Source of the DNA: Neurospora intermedia
Lineage: Eukaryota > Ascomycota > Sordariomycetes > Sordariales > Sordariaceae
DNA: 64,000 bases
Direction: 5' to 3'
NCBI GenBank assembly: GCA_037102815.1
Contig: BTPP01000005.1
Coordinates: forward strand, 2,976,001-3,040,000
This document shows positions 46,501 to 57,649 of the stretch, one piece after another. The position numbers and the translations under genes are program-made. Position 1 is the stretch's first letter; each line of letters opens with the position of its first letter. The notes beneath the pieces were generated by a model. The model ran no database searches, was not told where the DNA came from, and saw only the letters and a list, made by a program, of their open reading frames with translations.

Positions 46501-48419
46501 TACAAATTCTATTAAACGGCCTACCCAATTACCTATTTAACCCTTTAGTAGAAGGTTAAATTCTTTAACTACTTATATAAACCTTTTAATTATAAATATT
46601 TCGAAGATTTTTCCTACGTTATTAAATAATAATATTAACCTTTATACGCCTACTAGCTTCTATTAAATAGCGCTCTTCCTAGGCTTCTTAAGAATAATTA
46701 CTTTTATATCCTTAAATTACTATAAAAAATATCCGAATTGGAGGCTAGTAAATACTAAATATACTATAATTTGCTAGAATAATTGCTTATATATTTTTAG
46801 AAATTTATTTAAATACTAATCGATCTTAGGAACTTTATTAAATACTATCCGGGAAAATACGTCCTAAATATCCTCCTCGTTAATTAATTTACTAATAATT
46901 ATCGGTTTAATATTATTTAATAATTTAATTTAATTTAGTAAGTAATTTATTAGGACTTTTACTTTTAGGAAGAAACGATCGGTAAAGATTTCGGCCTTAC
47001 CGTTATAATTTCCGACTTTTATTACCCCTTTATAAGTTTAAAGGGCTAGTAATTTAGGCGGGTCTATTAATTTATAGCTTCGGGTACAGGCCTATTATTC
47101 TAAGGGCTAAAATCGATTTAGGTTCTTCGAAGCTTCAGTAATACTATTATACTATATAGTCTATTAAACTTTTATAATTATCCTCTTCTTTTTTATTATA
47201 ACTTCGATAAAATTCTTTTAATTTAATACTATCTAATATTTAAATTACTCCTAATATATCCTCCGTACTTCTTTTATTACTATTTTATATCCTAATATTT
47301 ATTAATTTACTTTCCTCCTTCGACCTTTCTTCTAGTATAGGACAAATTCCTTTATAATACTTATAAATTCTCCGTCGAACCTACGAAAAACGAATTCAAA
47401 ATCTTCTATTATATTAATCCTTTCTAAAACCGATATTTATTTTTCCGCTACCTCCTTCACCTTTACTATATTTATAAAACTCTAACTATATCCTCCTTCC
47501 TCTTCCGCTTTTTTATTTTTCCTTTTTATTTAAATTTAAATTTTTTAAAGGTAATAGTCTAAACTAATTTGCTTATACCTTTATACTCCCTAATATTCGG
47601 CCTTAACCCTAAGTAATAGTTATATATAATTAATTATCCTATTCCTCTCTTTTTATATTATATTTCTAAACTTTATTAATTTATTACAAAGAGTAAATAG
47701 ATTAAATCTCTAATATTGTACTTATATAAGGAAGCGAATAGCCCTTAGGCTAATCCTATTCTTTAAATCCTAATTGGGATAATAGAAATTATAATCCCCG
47801 ATTATAATTAAATTTCCTACTAAGGGCCCGACCTCGAGAAATTTAAAGAGTGGTAATCCTTATTAATATTCTAAGATTCCCTACGTAAGGATAGGAAAGT
47901 AAATAGAAAAAACGGTCGTTGGGTCCTTTAGGCTTTTAAACGTTACTATAGCCTAATTCTTTCCGGTTTAAAAATTTAAATCCTTTAAATTCTATTTCTT
48001 ATTTATATATATTACCGCCCTTCCTTTCTCTATACAATTAACCCCGAAATATCTTTTACCTCTAGGATGGTAAATATCCTTATTTAAATTTCTATCCGGC
48101 TCCTAAATCGCTATAATATTATAAGTCTCCTCTTATTCGAATAAAAGCTTCCCTTTCTCGTACGACTTCCCTATATTCTAATAGAGTATTTTTAATTAGA
48201 TTATTAATTACCCTAAAATAGGGTTCCTTCTAATCCTTTTACGGAAGATAAGGGTATTATTTCCCTAAGGGGGGCTATAATTATATAAATACTATTACTA
48301 CTATATAGTCGACTCCCTCTTATATTTTAAAAGCGTATATAAATATTTATTAGACTTTAAAGGTTTAATTTAATAGCTTCGGTCGGGAGGATAGGCCGAT
48401 AATCTTCTTCGGCTATCCC
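43560..48419 (-). pseudogene. LINE ORF2 remnant (endonuclease and reverse transcriptase)
   Basis: Endonuclease: Gln(stop)-Glu-Pro-Asp-Arg-Asn at 48094-48105 (Tad1-type QEPWRN) and Gly-Asp-Tyr-Asn at 47788-47799 (GDFN), followed by a Gly-Gln/stop-x-Ile-Ile-Asp-like STIDLTL box. RT: Phe-Val-Asn-Asp at 46150-46161 (FVDD with the first Asp changed to Asn), followed by Thr-Asn-Ile-Ile-Ala and Glu-Glu-Asn-Cys-Arg-Thr-Leu, a clade-typical block. The C-terminal part is too degraded to decide whether an RNase H is present. The 133-codon plus-strand frame at 43160-43561 is antisense to the 3' end. Confidence 0.85.
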
Positions 48420-49861
48420 TTTTTTATAACTCTTCTAATATATTTCTCTAGGGTAATAATAATACGGGAGTTGGGGGGAGCGTCCGGGAGGATACCTTTA
48501 TTTATAATTTCTATTATTAATTCTAATACCTTTCCGGCCGGGTTTTTATAGGGGGTAAACGCCTATAGCCTTTCGGTATATACGATAAACGCTTTTATAA
48601 TCGCCTTCTAGAGAATAGAATATTCCTTATAATTATATATATAATAATCCTTCTTCCTATACAATTTATAATAGACGAATAACTTATTATTATTAAATAG
48701 GCAATTTATTTCGTTAAAGCGATCTCCTTCGTATTTAACTTTACTATAGTGGGTATAAATATTTTCTTAACGGTAGAATTTTACTGTATATCTAATTCCC
48801 TAATATTTAAAGTATTATTAAACGTTATTCGAAATTTAGAATAGTTCGTATAAATATACGCCGCCGTCCTAAAGGAAGAAGTTATTCTAAAAGAAGTATA
48901 CTACTAATGTAGTAGCGACTTTTATTAGAAGTAGGCCTTTATTCTCTCTATTCCTTCTCTTCTATAGTTAAATTCTAATAATAGATACCTCCGGGTTTTT
49001 CTCCTTCACTATATTTAATATAATTTCCGCTATAATATAATTATTAATACTATTCTAAAGTACGCCCCAAATTAATATACCTACAATACTTATAATAATA
49101 AAAGTATTAGGGCTAAAAATTTCTTTAGCCTATATTTAGTTATATTAATATTAATTATATATAAATTCGTCGAATATAATTATATAATCTCCGGTCGTTA
49201 GTATTCTAATAGCCGCTCGGACTATTAGGCTAGTATTCTTCTTACCTAAGTACGTAGCTAAAGTTATTTTTGTATTTTCGTTCGAATAATTTATAAATTT
49301 AATAATAATCGTCGCTCCCTTAATAATAAACTACCATTCAAAATTAGAGGGGATAAACTTCTTAATAATAATAGATAATTATTAAAAGGTAGTACTAATT
49401 TTACTTAGGCTAACTTTCGCTATAATATTAGCCTAATACTTTAATACCTCCTAAATACCTTTTTTAATTTCCTTTAAAATATCCTTCTTTAAATTATCGA
49501 AATCCTTCTTAGTAATAAACTAGTCGGTTCCAACCTTACTAACTTCGGGTCGTATAGACCTACTTTTTCTAATATATACCTTCGCAAATTCGAAAAGCAA
49601 TTTTCGAACCTAACGATAGTCCTCAGTCGAAATAGTATTATAATCCACCGATTTATTCGCTTTAGCAATAAACTTCTTTAATATTTTATTATCTTCCTCC
49701 GTTTTATCCGAAGTCTTTATAATAAGTATAGCTTTAGGATTATTATATACTAAAATCTCTGTAAGTAGGTTGTAGATACTATTTTCGAATCTACAAGTAC
49801 TGCTATTGATAGTTATTGGCAACGACGATACAACGCCGTCGCTAGGCTCGTCGTAGGACAT
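48420..49861 (-). pseudogene. LINE ORF1 remnant
   Basis: The ATG at 49861-49859 follows a 102-base 5' UTR and opens an 83-codon stretch to 49610 ending at a Gln-type stop. The 5' fragment copy at 3888-4752 covers the same start, which supports it as the true one. Downstream the frame has Lys-rich helical segments with frequent RIP stops. Near 48700 a Tyr/Cys/Lys cluster might be decayed zinc knuckles, but I cannot match C-x2-C-x4-H-x4-C. ORF1 proteins of this clade bind RNA. Confidence 0.65.
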
Positions 49862-49980
49862 CGTAAGGGACGTAAACGACCCTCCTAAGTCGATTACCGT
49901 TGTTAATTTTCGTTTTGGAGCACTCCTCGACCAGAAATCGGCGTTTCCGGTTTCAAAGCAGTTTTACGCTGAATAGAATA

Positions 49981-50529
49981 GTTTTAATAATTACCTCCCT
50001 ATTATAAATATTTTATATCGTTTCTATATTAATTCTTTTATTAACCTTCTTTATATAGTTTATTAATATCGAAGAAACTATCCGTAATATTTATATTTAT
50101 ATTATAAATATAGGTCCAATTAACGAGTTTTCTTCTATTCGGCCCCGCTATAATATAAAGATAGTACCTACTAATATTATTACTAAGATTTTGATAAGGA
50201 TACTAATAGAGGTTCCGATTTAGAAAATAACTATAGTTCCGAGGAGGTTAGTACTTATAGCAACGCTAATATAGTATCGGATAATTGCAATACGGAACAG
50301 TTAGTACCCCGATCCCCCTAATCTAATTATAATTTAATTCTTTTTCCAGGGCCGCCTTCGATACGTAATTAACTATACTAATCCACACCCCCGAACGTCT
50401 CTTCTATTTCCTTCGCCTTCTCAATTTTAACTACCAATTCGTATTCTCATAATCTCCCTAACCGTAGGGCCTATTATAGGATTCGTTCCACATTCATTTT
50501 AAATTCATTATAGAATTCTGCTTTATTTA
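49981..50529 (+). pseudogene. Degraded coding remnant underlying the nest, part 2
   Basis: Continuation of 38366-39173 once the LINE is removed: a plus-strand frame crosses the 17-bp duplication. It has an acidic Ser/Asn segment (about 50230-50310) then a Pro/Ser-rich one. It continues across MITE-C to about 51400 with few stops. I cannot name the protein. Confidence 0.3.
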
Positions 50530-51126
50530 GAGTTGACTTGCCGACACGCACCAAAAACTTACAGGTACGCACTTTTGGGATCTGACAGCTGACATGTAAA
50601 TTATCTCGTTTTGGCTGTAAAAATCGTGATTTTCAATGTCATGAAGGTGGGTCAGCCTAGTAAATGCCTAGTAAATGCTTTGTAAAATTTGGTCTTCAGC
50701 GGGCAAGCAGATTTAACAATGCTAATCTGATAGCGCTAATCTAATAATACTTTTATAGAATTGAAGGGTTACTCTACTCTAGTCTAAATACTTATATTTG
50801 AAAACTTACAGCTTAGTAAGTCTAATAAATCTAAACGTATATTGAGGTAATAATTTGAATAGATATATATAGTATAAATAGGTATAGTATAATTGTGTAT
50901 AGTGTACTGCAGTACAGTGCAGTGCAAAATGCTAGTACAAATGGCTGTGTGAAAAAGAGTGAAAGAAATGACGAAGTTGGAGGGGATGTCGCGTGCATTG
51001 AAAAGACGAAATTCTGCGGGTAAAAACGGGATTTACGATGTCAGGTATCATCATCAGCTGAACTGCCCCACCTTTCTGGCAAAGTGCGTACCTGTAAGTT
51101 TCTGGTGCGTGTCGGTAAGTTAACTC
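50530..51126. mobile_element. MITE-C: 597-bp non-autonomous MULE-like element
   Basis: TIRs read gagttgacttgccgacacgc (left) and the complement of gagttaacttaccgacacgc (right), about 45 bp. The 8-bp duplication tttattta lies at 50522-50529 and 51127-51134. Subterminal boxes gacagctgacatgtaaatta (left) and gatgtcaggtatcatcatca (right) match MITE-A and -B. A short agtgcagtacagt-type repeat lies at 50905-50925. Low RIP. Confidence 0.9.
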
Positions 51127-51134
51127 TTTATTTA

Positions 51135-52662
51135 TTAGTTATATAAGTATATTCTCGCTCTATACCCAAGTTTATTCCGTGTTCCAGCACTCTAACGCTA
51201 AATATTCGAACGTTCCCTTCCCTACGCTATATTAGCAATATAGTATCGTTACTTCCGGTACTTTCCTTTCGAAGAGGAATATATATAAACCTATCTTCCT
51301 AATTCTTATTTATATTAGTAGGGAATTTATAACCTTCAATAGGTAGTATAGCGTAGGATTCTTATTTATATTAAGCTATATATAATATTATAATGTAGCC
51401 CTATTGAATTGTATATATATTTCTACGGCGTTAAGGCGCTTTCTCTTCCTTATAACTTCAGCCAATTTTATATACTATTTTGCTACCTACTCCCTTCTTA
51501 TCGCTTCTTCTAATTACTTCTCCTTCTCCCTTAACGTAGGTTCTCTTACTTCTCTTTATAATACTAATATATTTTTAAGTAACGCTTATTGTACAGCCTA
51601 TTTGGCCTTCGCCCTACTATTTATTAATATCAAATTTAATAAACGTTATATTCTTCGTCCCCGGATTTTAATTATTATCTATACTAATATACCCCGTACG
51701 AAGGTTATAACTAAGGAGCACGCTAACCGTTCCTCGAACATCCGGACCCTTTTATTTAAATAAAAGTCGAAGGGGGAATAGAAAGTCTCCGTTTTAAAGT
51801 TAAACGTCGATACTACTTTATATATACTAGAAATTATTTATAAATAATTATTTTAAATGATAATAAAGTTTTACACTAATGTATATAATTCTTTTATCGG
51901 TTCTATTAGAATATAGTAGGTTAATACGCTATGGATCACTACCGCCCGGATCGCTTTAATATAAACTTCCCGCGTATATATAAGGCTATACCCCTACATT
52001 TTCACTACAATTTGTATTATGGCATATATTTATATCGACATTTTCTTTTTTACTACTTAAAGGTACACTTTATAAATAAATTTATAATTAAACTATATAC
52101 TTAGGAATTATATTAATTCTATAAGTACTAATTAGTAGCCTCCTAAATTAATTATCTCTTACTTAGGTTGTTACATTTATATATAATGAATAAACTCTAA
52201 TTTTACTATTTCGAACTCTATTCCTCTTTCTATTGTCTATTTATAATAAATCCTCTATATAACCGCGAATTTTTCGTAATTCTCCCTTATTAACTTCAAA
52301 AAGGCTAAAATATTAATATCATTAGCAAATCCTACTATAACAATACTTTTAAACCTTTTCAATACCTTATATAATATTGTAATAAAGAGGAGCAATGAAA
52401 TTGGGGAGAGGGGGGAGCTTTATAATACCCTTACGGTTATATAGAATTCTTTTAATATTACTCTATTAAAATAGAGGCTACCTATTCTATTTAATAGAAA
52501 ATTTACTATTTAATATAAGAATTATATTAGTAATCTTTTTTCCTAAAATATATATAGGAGTTATTTATAGTTTATTTAGTTAAATACCCCTTTAAAATCA
52601 AGGAGGAATAGTAATATAACCGTTCCTAATTCTTATACTATATATATTATCTGTATTACAAC
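51135..52662 (-). mobile_element. LINE-2, 3' portion (left of Gypsy-4)
   Basis: Aligns with the RT region of the full-length LINE from about 51735 rightwards (shared block ccggacccttttatt; compare 45575). The RT active site reads Phe-Ala-Asn-Asp at 52318-52329 on the minus strand (family FADD). Gypsy-4 cuts it just upstream in RT. The left border is uncertain: between 51135 and 51735 I cannot separate LINE-2 from the degraded plus-strand remnant, and no LINE 3' tail is visible. The 119-codon plus frame at 51404-51763 is probably antisense. Confidence 0.65.
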
Positions 52663-52906
52663 TGTGAGGGCATGCACATCCACAAGCGAGAGCCAGCGCA
52701 AGGAAGGATATAGCACAATTCAAATACAAAACTAAAGCTAAAGAAAGAAAGAAGGAAAGGGTAAAGGTGGGTTGGCTGTACGCAATTAAGTAGGTGCGTG
52801 CGTGCCGAGCCCTGCCCGGTCGGGTAGGGCGTACTACGAAGGTAGTACGCTACTACGTGACTGGTACCCTACATCCTCCAAATTGTTACGGGTCTAGGCT
52901 ATAATA
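52663..52906 (-). repeat. Gypsy-4 3' LTR
   Basis: 244 bp, starts tgtgagggcatgcacatcc and ends ggctataata (ggctatgaca in the other copy). Confidence 0.92.
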
Positions 52907-52909
52907 TTA

Positions 52910-55900
52910 CCCCCCCCTCCAATCAAAGGCTCAGACCCAAAGCCGAAACTAAATATACAAAAGAGAAAAAAGAAAAAATTTGTTTAATATAAGCCTATTT
53001 TAAACCCGCGACCTATTGCTTTCCAAATATAGTAGTACCTTCGGGGTAGGGAAAATTACAACTACTATTACACTATCTAACTAATCCTACGATCGTTACT
53101 AGCCTAATTGTTAATTGTAGTTATCGGTTGGACTATTTATTTACGCACCCTATCGCGGTCAATCCTTTATAAATAATAATTTTTTTATACTTATTTAAAT
53201 CCTCCTCCGTTGTATTGTTTTTTTTATTAGGACTAGCGTATTATTTTTATTGTAATTTACTATAATTCGTTTGAACTAAAATTCAAACTTCTTTAAGGGT
53301 CTTAGTTTCTCCGGGTATTTTCTATAATACTCCTTTAATATATCCGTAATATTCTTAAAGCCTTCCATCAAATACTATTCTAGGTCAAAGTCCTAACCTC
53401 TTTATTCTACTTAGTACTAAAACTTCCCGTCCGAAATCTTTAATAAAATTACTTTAGAAATTTCCTACTCCTCCTATTTATTTTCTATAATAACCTTTTT
53501 TACTAAATTATATTATACCTATCCTAATAGGGGGTTACTATTATCTTTCCTCAATTGTTCTATATAGAATACCTTCCTACTTCACTATAATTTTAAAAAG
53601 TCTAATTCGTATAAATAGCCTTTTATAATTTTAATTAAATAATGGATCCGGGTCTATAGGAAATCTAATTTATTATTTAGACGGTCCGTAGACTAATTTT
53701 TCTTAATAATAAATACCCTATTTTTAATACTAAAATTGGGAACGTAGTAATAATAATTAGCTTAAATAACTTACTATTCTTGGGCCTTATTAATTGCTTT
53801 TAAAACTACTTCCTTCAAATCTTATAAATATTTAACTATTATTTACATTTCTATTTAATTAAAGTATTCTTAGGCCGGTAGTCCAATTAAATATATTCTA
53901 CTATACTAATCGAATAAGATGGGCATTGGGTATCCTATAACGATTTTATAAAGTAAAAGGCCTCCCAAACTTTCGTAAAGTAAAGTAGCCTATACTAAAT
54001 CTAGCGTTAGGAGCGCTATAGACTAATTATTTTAATTATAATTAACGAAGGGACGTAAATATTAATTAAAATATTAATTTATAATTTCCACTTATCCTAC
54101 TATTTACGAATAGCCCGGGTTACTAAACTTCTACGTAATTCCTAATAGTAACGCCAATTCTTATATAAAGTCGGATATAAATTATAGTTTACGGTCGCTA
54201 ATAACCTCCTCCAGACATCTAAAAACTTAGTAAAGATTATAGTAATATATTACTACAATTTACCTAGTAGTAATAATATCCTTATAAGGAATATACTATA
54301 ATATCTTTAAAAAGTAGTCTACTATTACCAGAACGTTATTATACCCCTTTTTATCTATAAGCATTAATTTAAAATCTACTACTACGCTTCGCTAAGGTCG
54401 AACGTTGGATACCAAAATAGGATACAACTCGCCCAATATCTTATTTCTCAAATATTTCGAAACTTTATAATCCCAATAGTTGGCCACGTAACAATCGACA
54501 TTAAACGTTATTACTAACCACCAATACTATCTCTAAACTAACTTCCTTATCTTAGCCTTACCCGGATAAACAATAGGCATTTACAAATATATATCCCTAA
54601 TAAAGTACATCCGAATATCCTTATCCCTAGGGATTACTAATTTACTTTTACAATACAATAATCTATTTTCAATTAAGAATAATATATTAGAGAGTTGGGC
54701 CTTTATATAATAGTCTATTAGAGATTCCATATTATAATTTAATAATAATAATTTATCGATTAAAATAATTCTAGAAAATTCGGCCGTCCTTTCTATTAGG
54801 GCTAAGTCGGCGGTAATTACTCCCTCGATTATAACTATCCCAACGGACAGTACAGCGTATAATTCCGAAATATCAATATCCTATTTATCGCCAGCGAAAA
54901 TTAGAAAGCCTTCTTCATTTAACTTTAGAAAATATAATATATACTAATCCTCTTTCTTTACCTTTATTATGTTTAAATTTTCCAATTTGTATAATAATAC
55001 ATTGGCCGTAATATTCTCCCTTCCTAACTAATATATTATATAGAATTAGTATTCTAAAAAGGTTTCGGACTATCTTACCTATTGTCCGTTTAGTATCCTC
55101 TTACTTCCGAAATATTCGAATGCCTAATAATTAATAATAACCGTAAAGGGTATTACTCCGTTCAATTCGGACTGCTACTACTCAATTACTTTTATAATAG
55201 TTAGTAATTCCTTATTATAAATAAAATAATTAAATTCAATAAGGGCTATCGTTTCCGAATAAAAAGCTACCGGATATTATTCGCCGTCCTTCTACCTTTA
55301 ATTTATTACTCTAGTACAAACTCTATCCAAAACGTTAATCTCAATTTTCGTCTTTAAATTATAATCGAAGTAGAATAGAACCGGGGTACTTAAAAGGGCT
55401 TCCTTAAATTTCCTAAAAGCCTTTTAATAATAGTCGGACTATTAGTAGGGTAAATCCTTTTTCATCAAATTGGATAATAATCATATAATATAATTAAACT
55501 TCTTAATAAATTTACAATAGAAATTATAGAAACCCAAGAAGGTTTAAACTCCTTTAACGGTAGTAGGTTACTTCTAATCCTTTACTATAATAACCTTCTC
55601 TAAATCTACGGAAATACCGTCAATACTAATAATAAATCTAAGGAACTTAGTACGAATAATTCTAAATTTGTACTTTTTAATATTAGCCTATAGTCCCGCT
55701 TCCCGCAGGCGGTCCAAAACTTTTCAAATATACTCGTCGTAGTCCCGGGGATCCTCCAAATAAATTAGAATATTATTAATATATACACTACAAAATACGT
55801 CCAAATAATCTACCAGAATTTCGTTAATAAATCGTTAGAATAAAGATAGGCCGCCTATTAAACCGAAAGGTAGTACCTTATACTTATAAGCCCTATATTC

Positions 55901-57640
55901 TATTCAAAAGGTTGTAAGGTCTTCGTAATCCGGATATATACGAATATAATAGAATATTTATCGAATATTAATCTTTATAAATATTTTTACTTAATTAATT
56001 CGGGCCAAAATCTCATTAATTAACGGTAGAGGGTACTAATCTTTCTTCGATAAAGTATTAAACTTTTAATAATCTATATAAAAGTATAATCCTCTATTAA
56101 CCTTTAGGATAAAGAGTACGGACGCCGCTTAAGGGGCCGAACTTACCTTAATAAAACCTTTTTAAAGGTTATCTATAATATACTTCTTATATTCTTCGAA
56201 TTCCTCGAGGGTTATTTTATATAAAGAATTATATCCTAAATTCTTAAACGTCTTTCCCTCTTCTAATAGAATCTTATAATCAATCTTATCCTTATACTCT
56301 AGTAGTATATCCGAATCGAACTTACTAAAAATATTAATATAATTATAATATTTAGTAGGCAATTAATCGAATACTAAAATTCAATACTCTTTATTATCTA
56401 TCGGCAATACCCTATCCTAGTCCCTTATACTAATAATTAATCTATTAATCTCGTAAAGATTAATAATCTTTACTTTTATACTATAATTAATATAATAGTC
56501 GAAGGTAATTATATTAATAATAGCTATATCTTATAATTGCTCTTTAACTTATTCGAATATTTTATATAGCCGGTATAATCCCTATTCGTCGGACAAAGGG
56601 AAGGCCAAAATAAATTCCTTTACTTTTACTAATCTCAATTAAATATAATTCATTTAATCCAATTCTACTTCGAGTATATATTTATATTTAATTCCGTCGA
56701 ACAACTCCTATTCTATTTACTCAATAAAAAATACTATAACGCCTCGAATTTTATACTTCAATAAATATAAAGCCATAAGTCGCCAATACTCTAAAAGTCT
56801 ATTAGGGGCCTCCGTTAAACGTTCGGGTTCGACCATATTTTTTAAGGCTTCTAATTCGGCAATTCAAATCTACAACGCACACTCTACAAAGGATATATTT
56901 CTAAATCCTATTTATACTCCTCCTTCCTCTTTATCCTTCTCCTTATCTTCGAAAAGATAAATAGAAATATTATTAGAAGTAGAAGGTTACTTAATTTAAT
57001 AATAGACTTAGGAAAGTACGCCGTCGGCTCAACACTTATCTTTCTAATTTATTAAAACTTTTTAACGTACTACGTCCTCTTAGAACTCTAGTCTTCGTAA
57101 TAGTATAATTTACTATATAAGTAGGTCGCAAATATAGGGGTCGGGGATTAAAGATTTAAAGAATTATAAGGTTCGATTATAATAGTCGGTAAGGATACAG
57201 TAGCGAATTAGCTATATCCGTCCTACAATTATATCCCTTTTCAACCCCGGCAATACAATTATCTATTTATTAAAGAATTTATATCCCTATATGCGAAAAT
57301 ATCCCTTTAGGGCTTAATTAATAATATTAGGTTTTATACTACAATAGAGGGTAATATATCCAAGTTCGAAGTTATTATATAATTCGAACTATAAATATTA
57401 TAATTTCTATACGAATACGTTATTTATAATAAGGTATATATCTACTCCTATATCGATTAAGGCTTATTTAGTAGAAACCGATAATTTATTTTAAATTATA
57501 GTATATTGGATTAAGAAAGACGTTCTATTGCCCAAATAATTCCTTAGCCGAAATACTAATACTTTAAGTATCGGGTCTTCCTTTTTTAAATTGTAAATCG
57601 ATACTTCTCCTAAAATAGAAACAATTTTCCCTAGGGAGGT
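52910..57640 (-). pseudogene. Gypsy-4 pol remnant (protease, RT, RNase H, integrase)
   Basis: A 66-codon open piece at 56362-56162 is the RT N-terminus (Leu/Met-Pro-Thr-Lys-Tyr-Tyr-Asn-Tyr-Ile-Asn-Ile-Phe-Ser-Lys, family PxEYxDYxDVFSK). The RT active site reads Tyr-Ile-Asn-Asn at 55772-55783, both Asp lost. Integrase keeps Ile-Ser-Asp-Arg at 54199-54191, and about 35 codons on a decayed HPQTDGQTE block reads Asn-Pro-Gly-Tyr-Ser. Many TAA/TAG stops; inactive. Confidence 0.85.
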
Positions 57641-57649
57641 TAATTTTTT

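Larger units (their letters stand above)
39191..49963 (-). mobile_element. Full-length Tad1-like LINE, about 6.9 kb, split by MULE-2
   Basis: The 17-bp sequence ttacgctgaatagaata occurs at 39174-39190 and 49964-49980, a typical target-primed duplication. On the minus strand: short 5' UTR, ORF1 from 49861, ORF2 with apurinic-type endonuclease and RT, then a 3' UTR ending in a tata-rich tail at 39191. Removing MULE-2 leaves 6944 bp, about the length of Neurospora Tad1. RIP stops throughout ORF2. Confidence 0.92.

Noticed and set aside
51404-51763. 119-codon plus-strand open frame as a membrane protein
   Set aside because: Hydrophobic content comes from AT-rich antisense codons of LINE-2; no start context or homologous feature.
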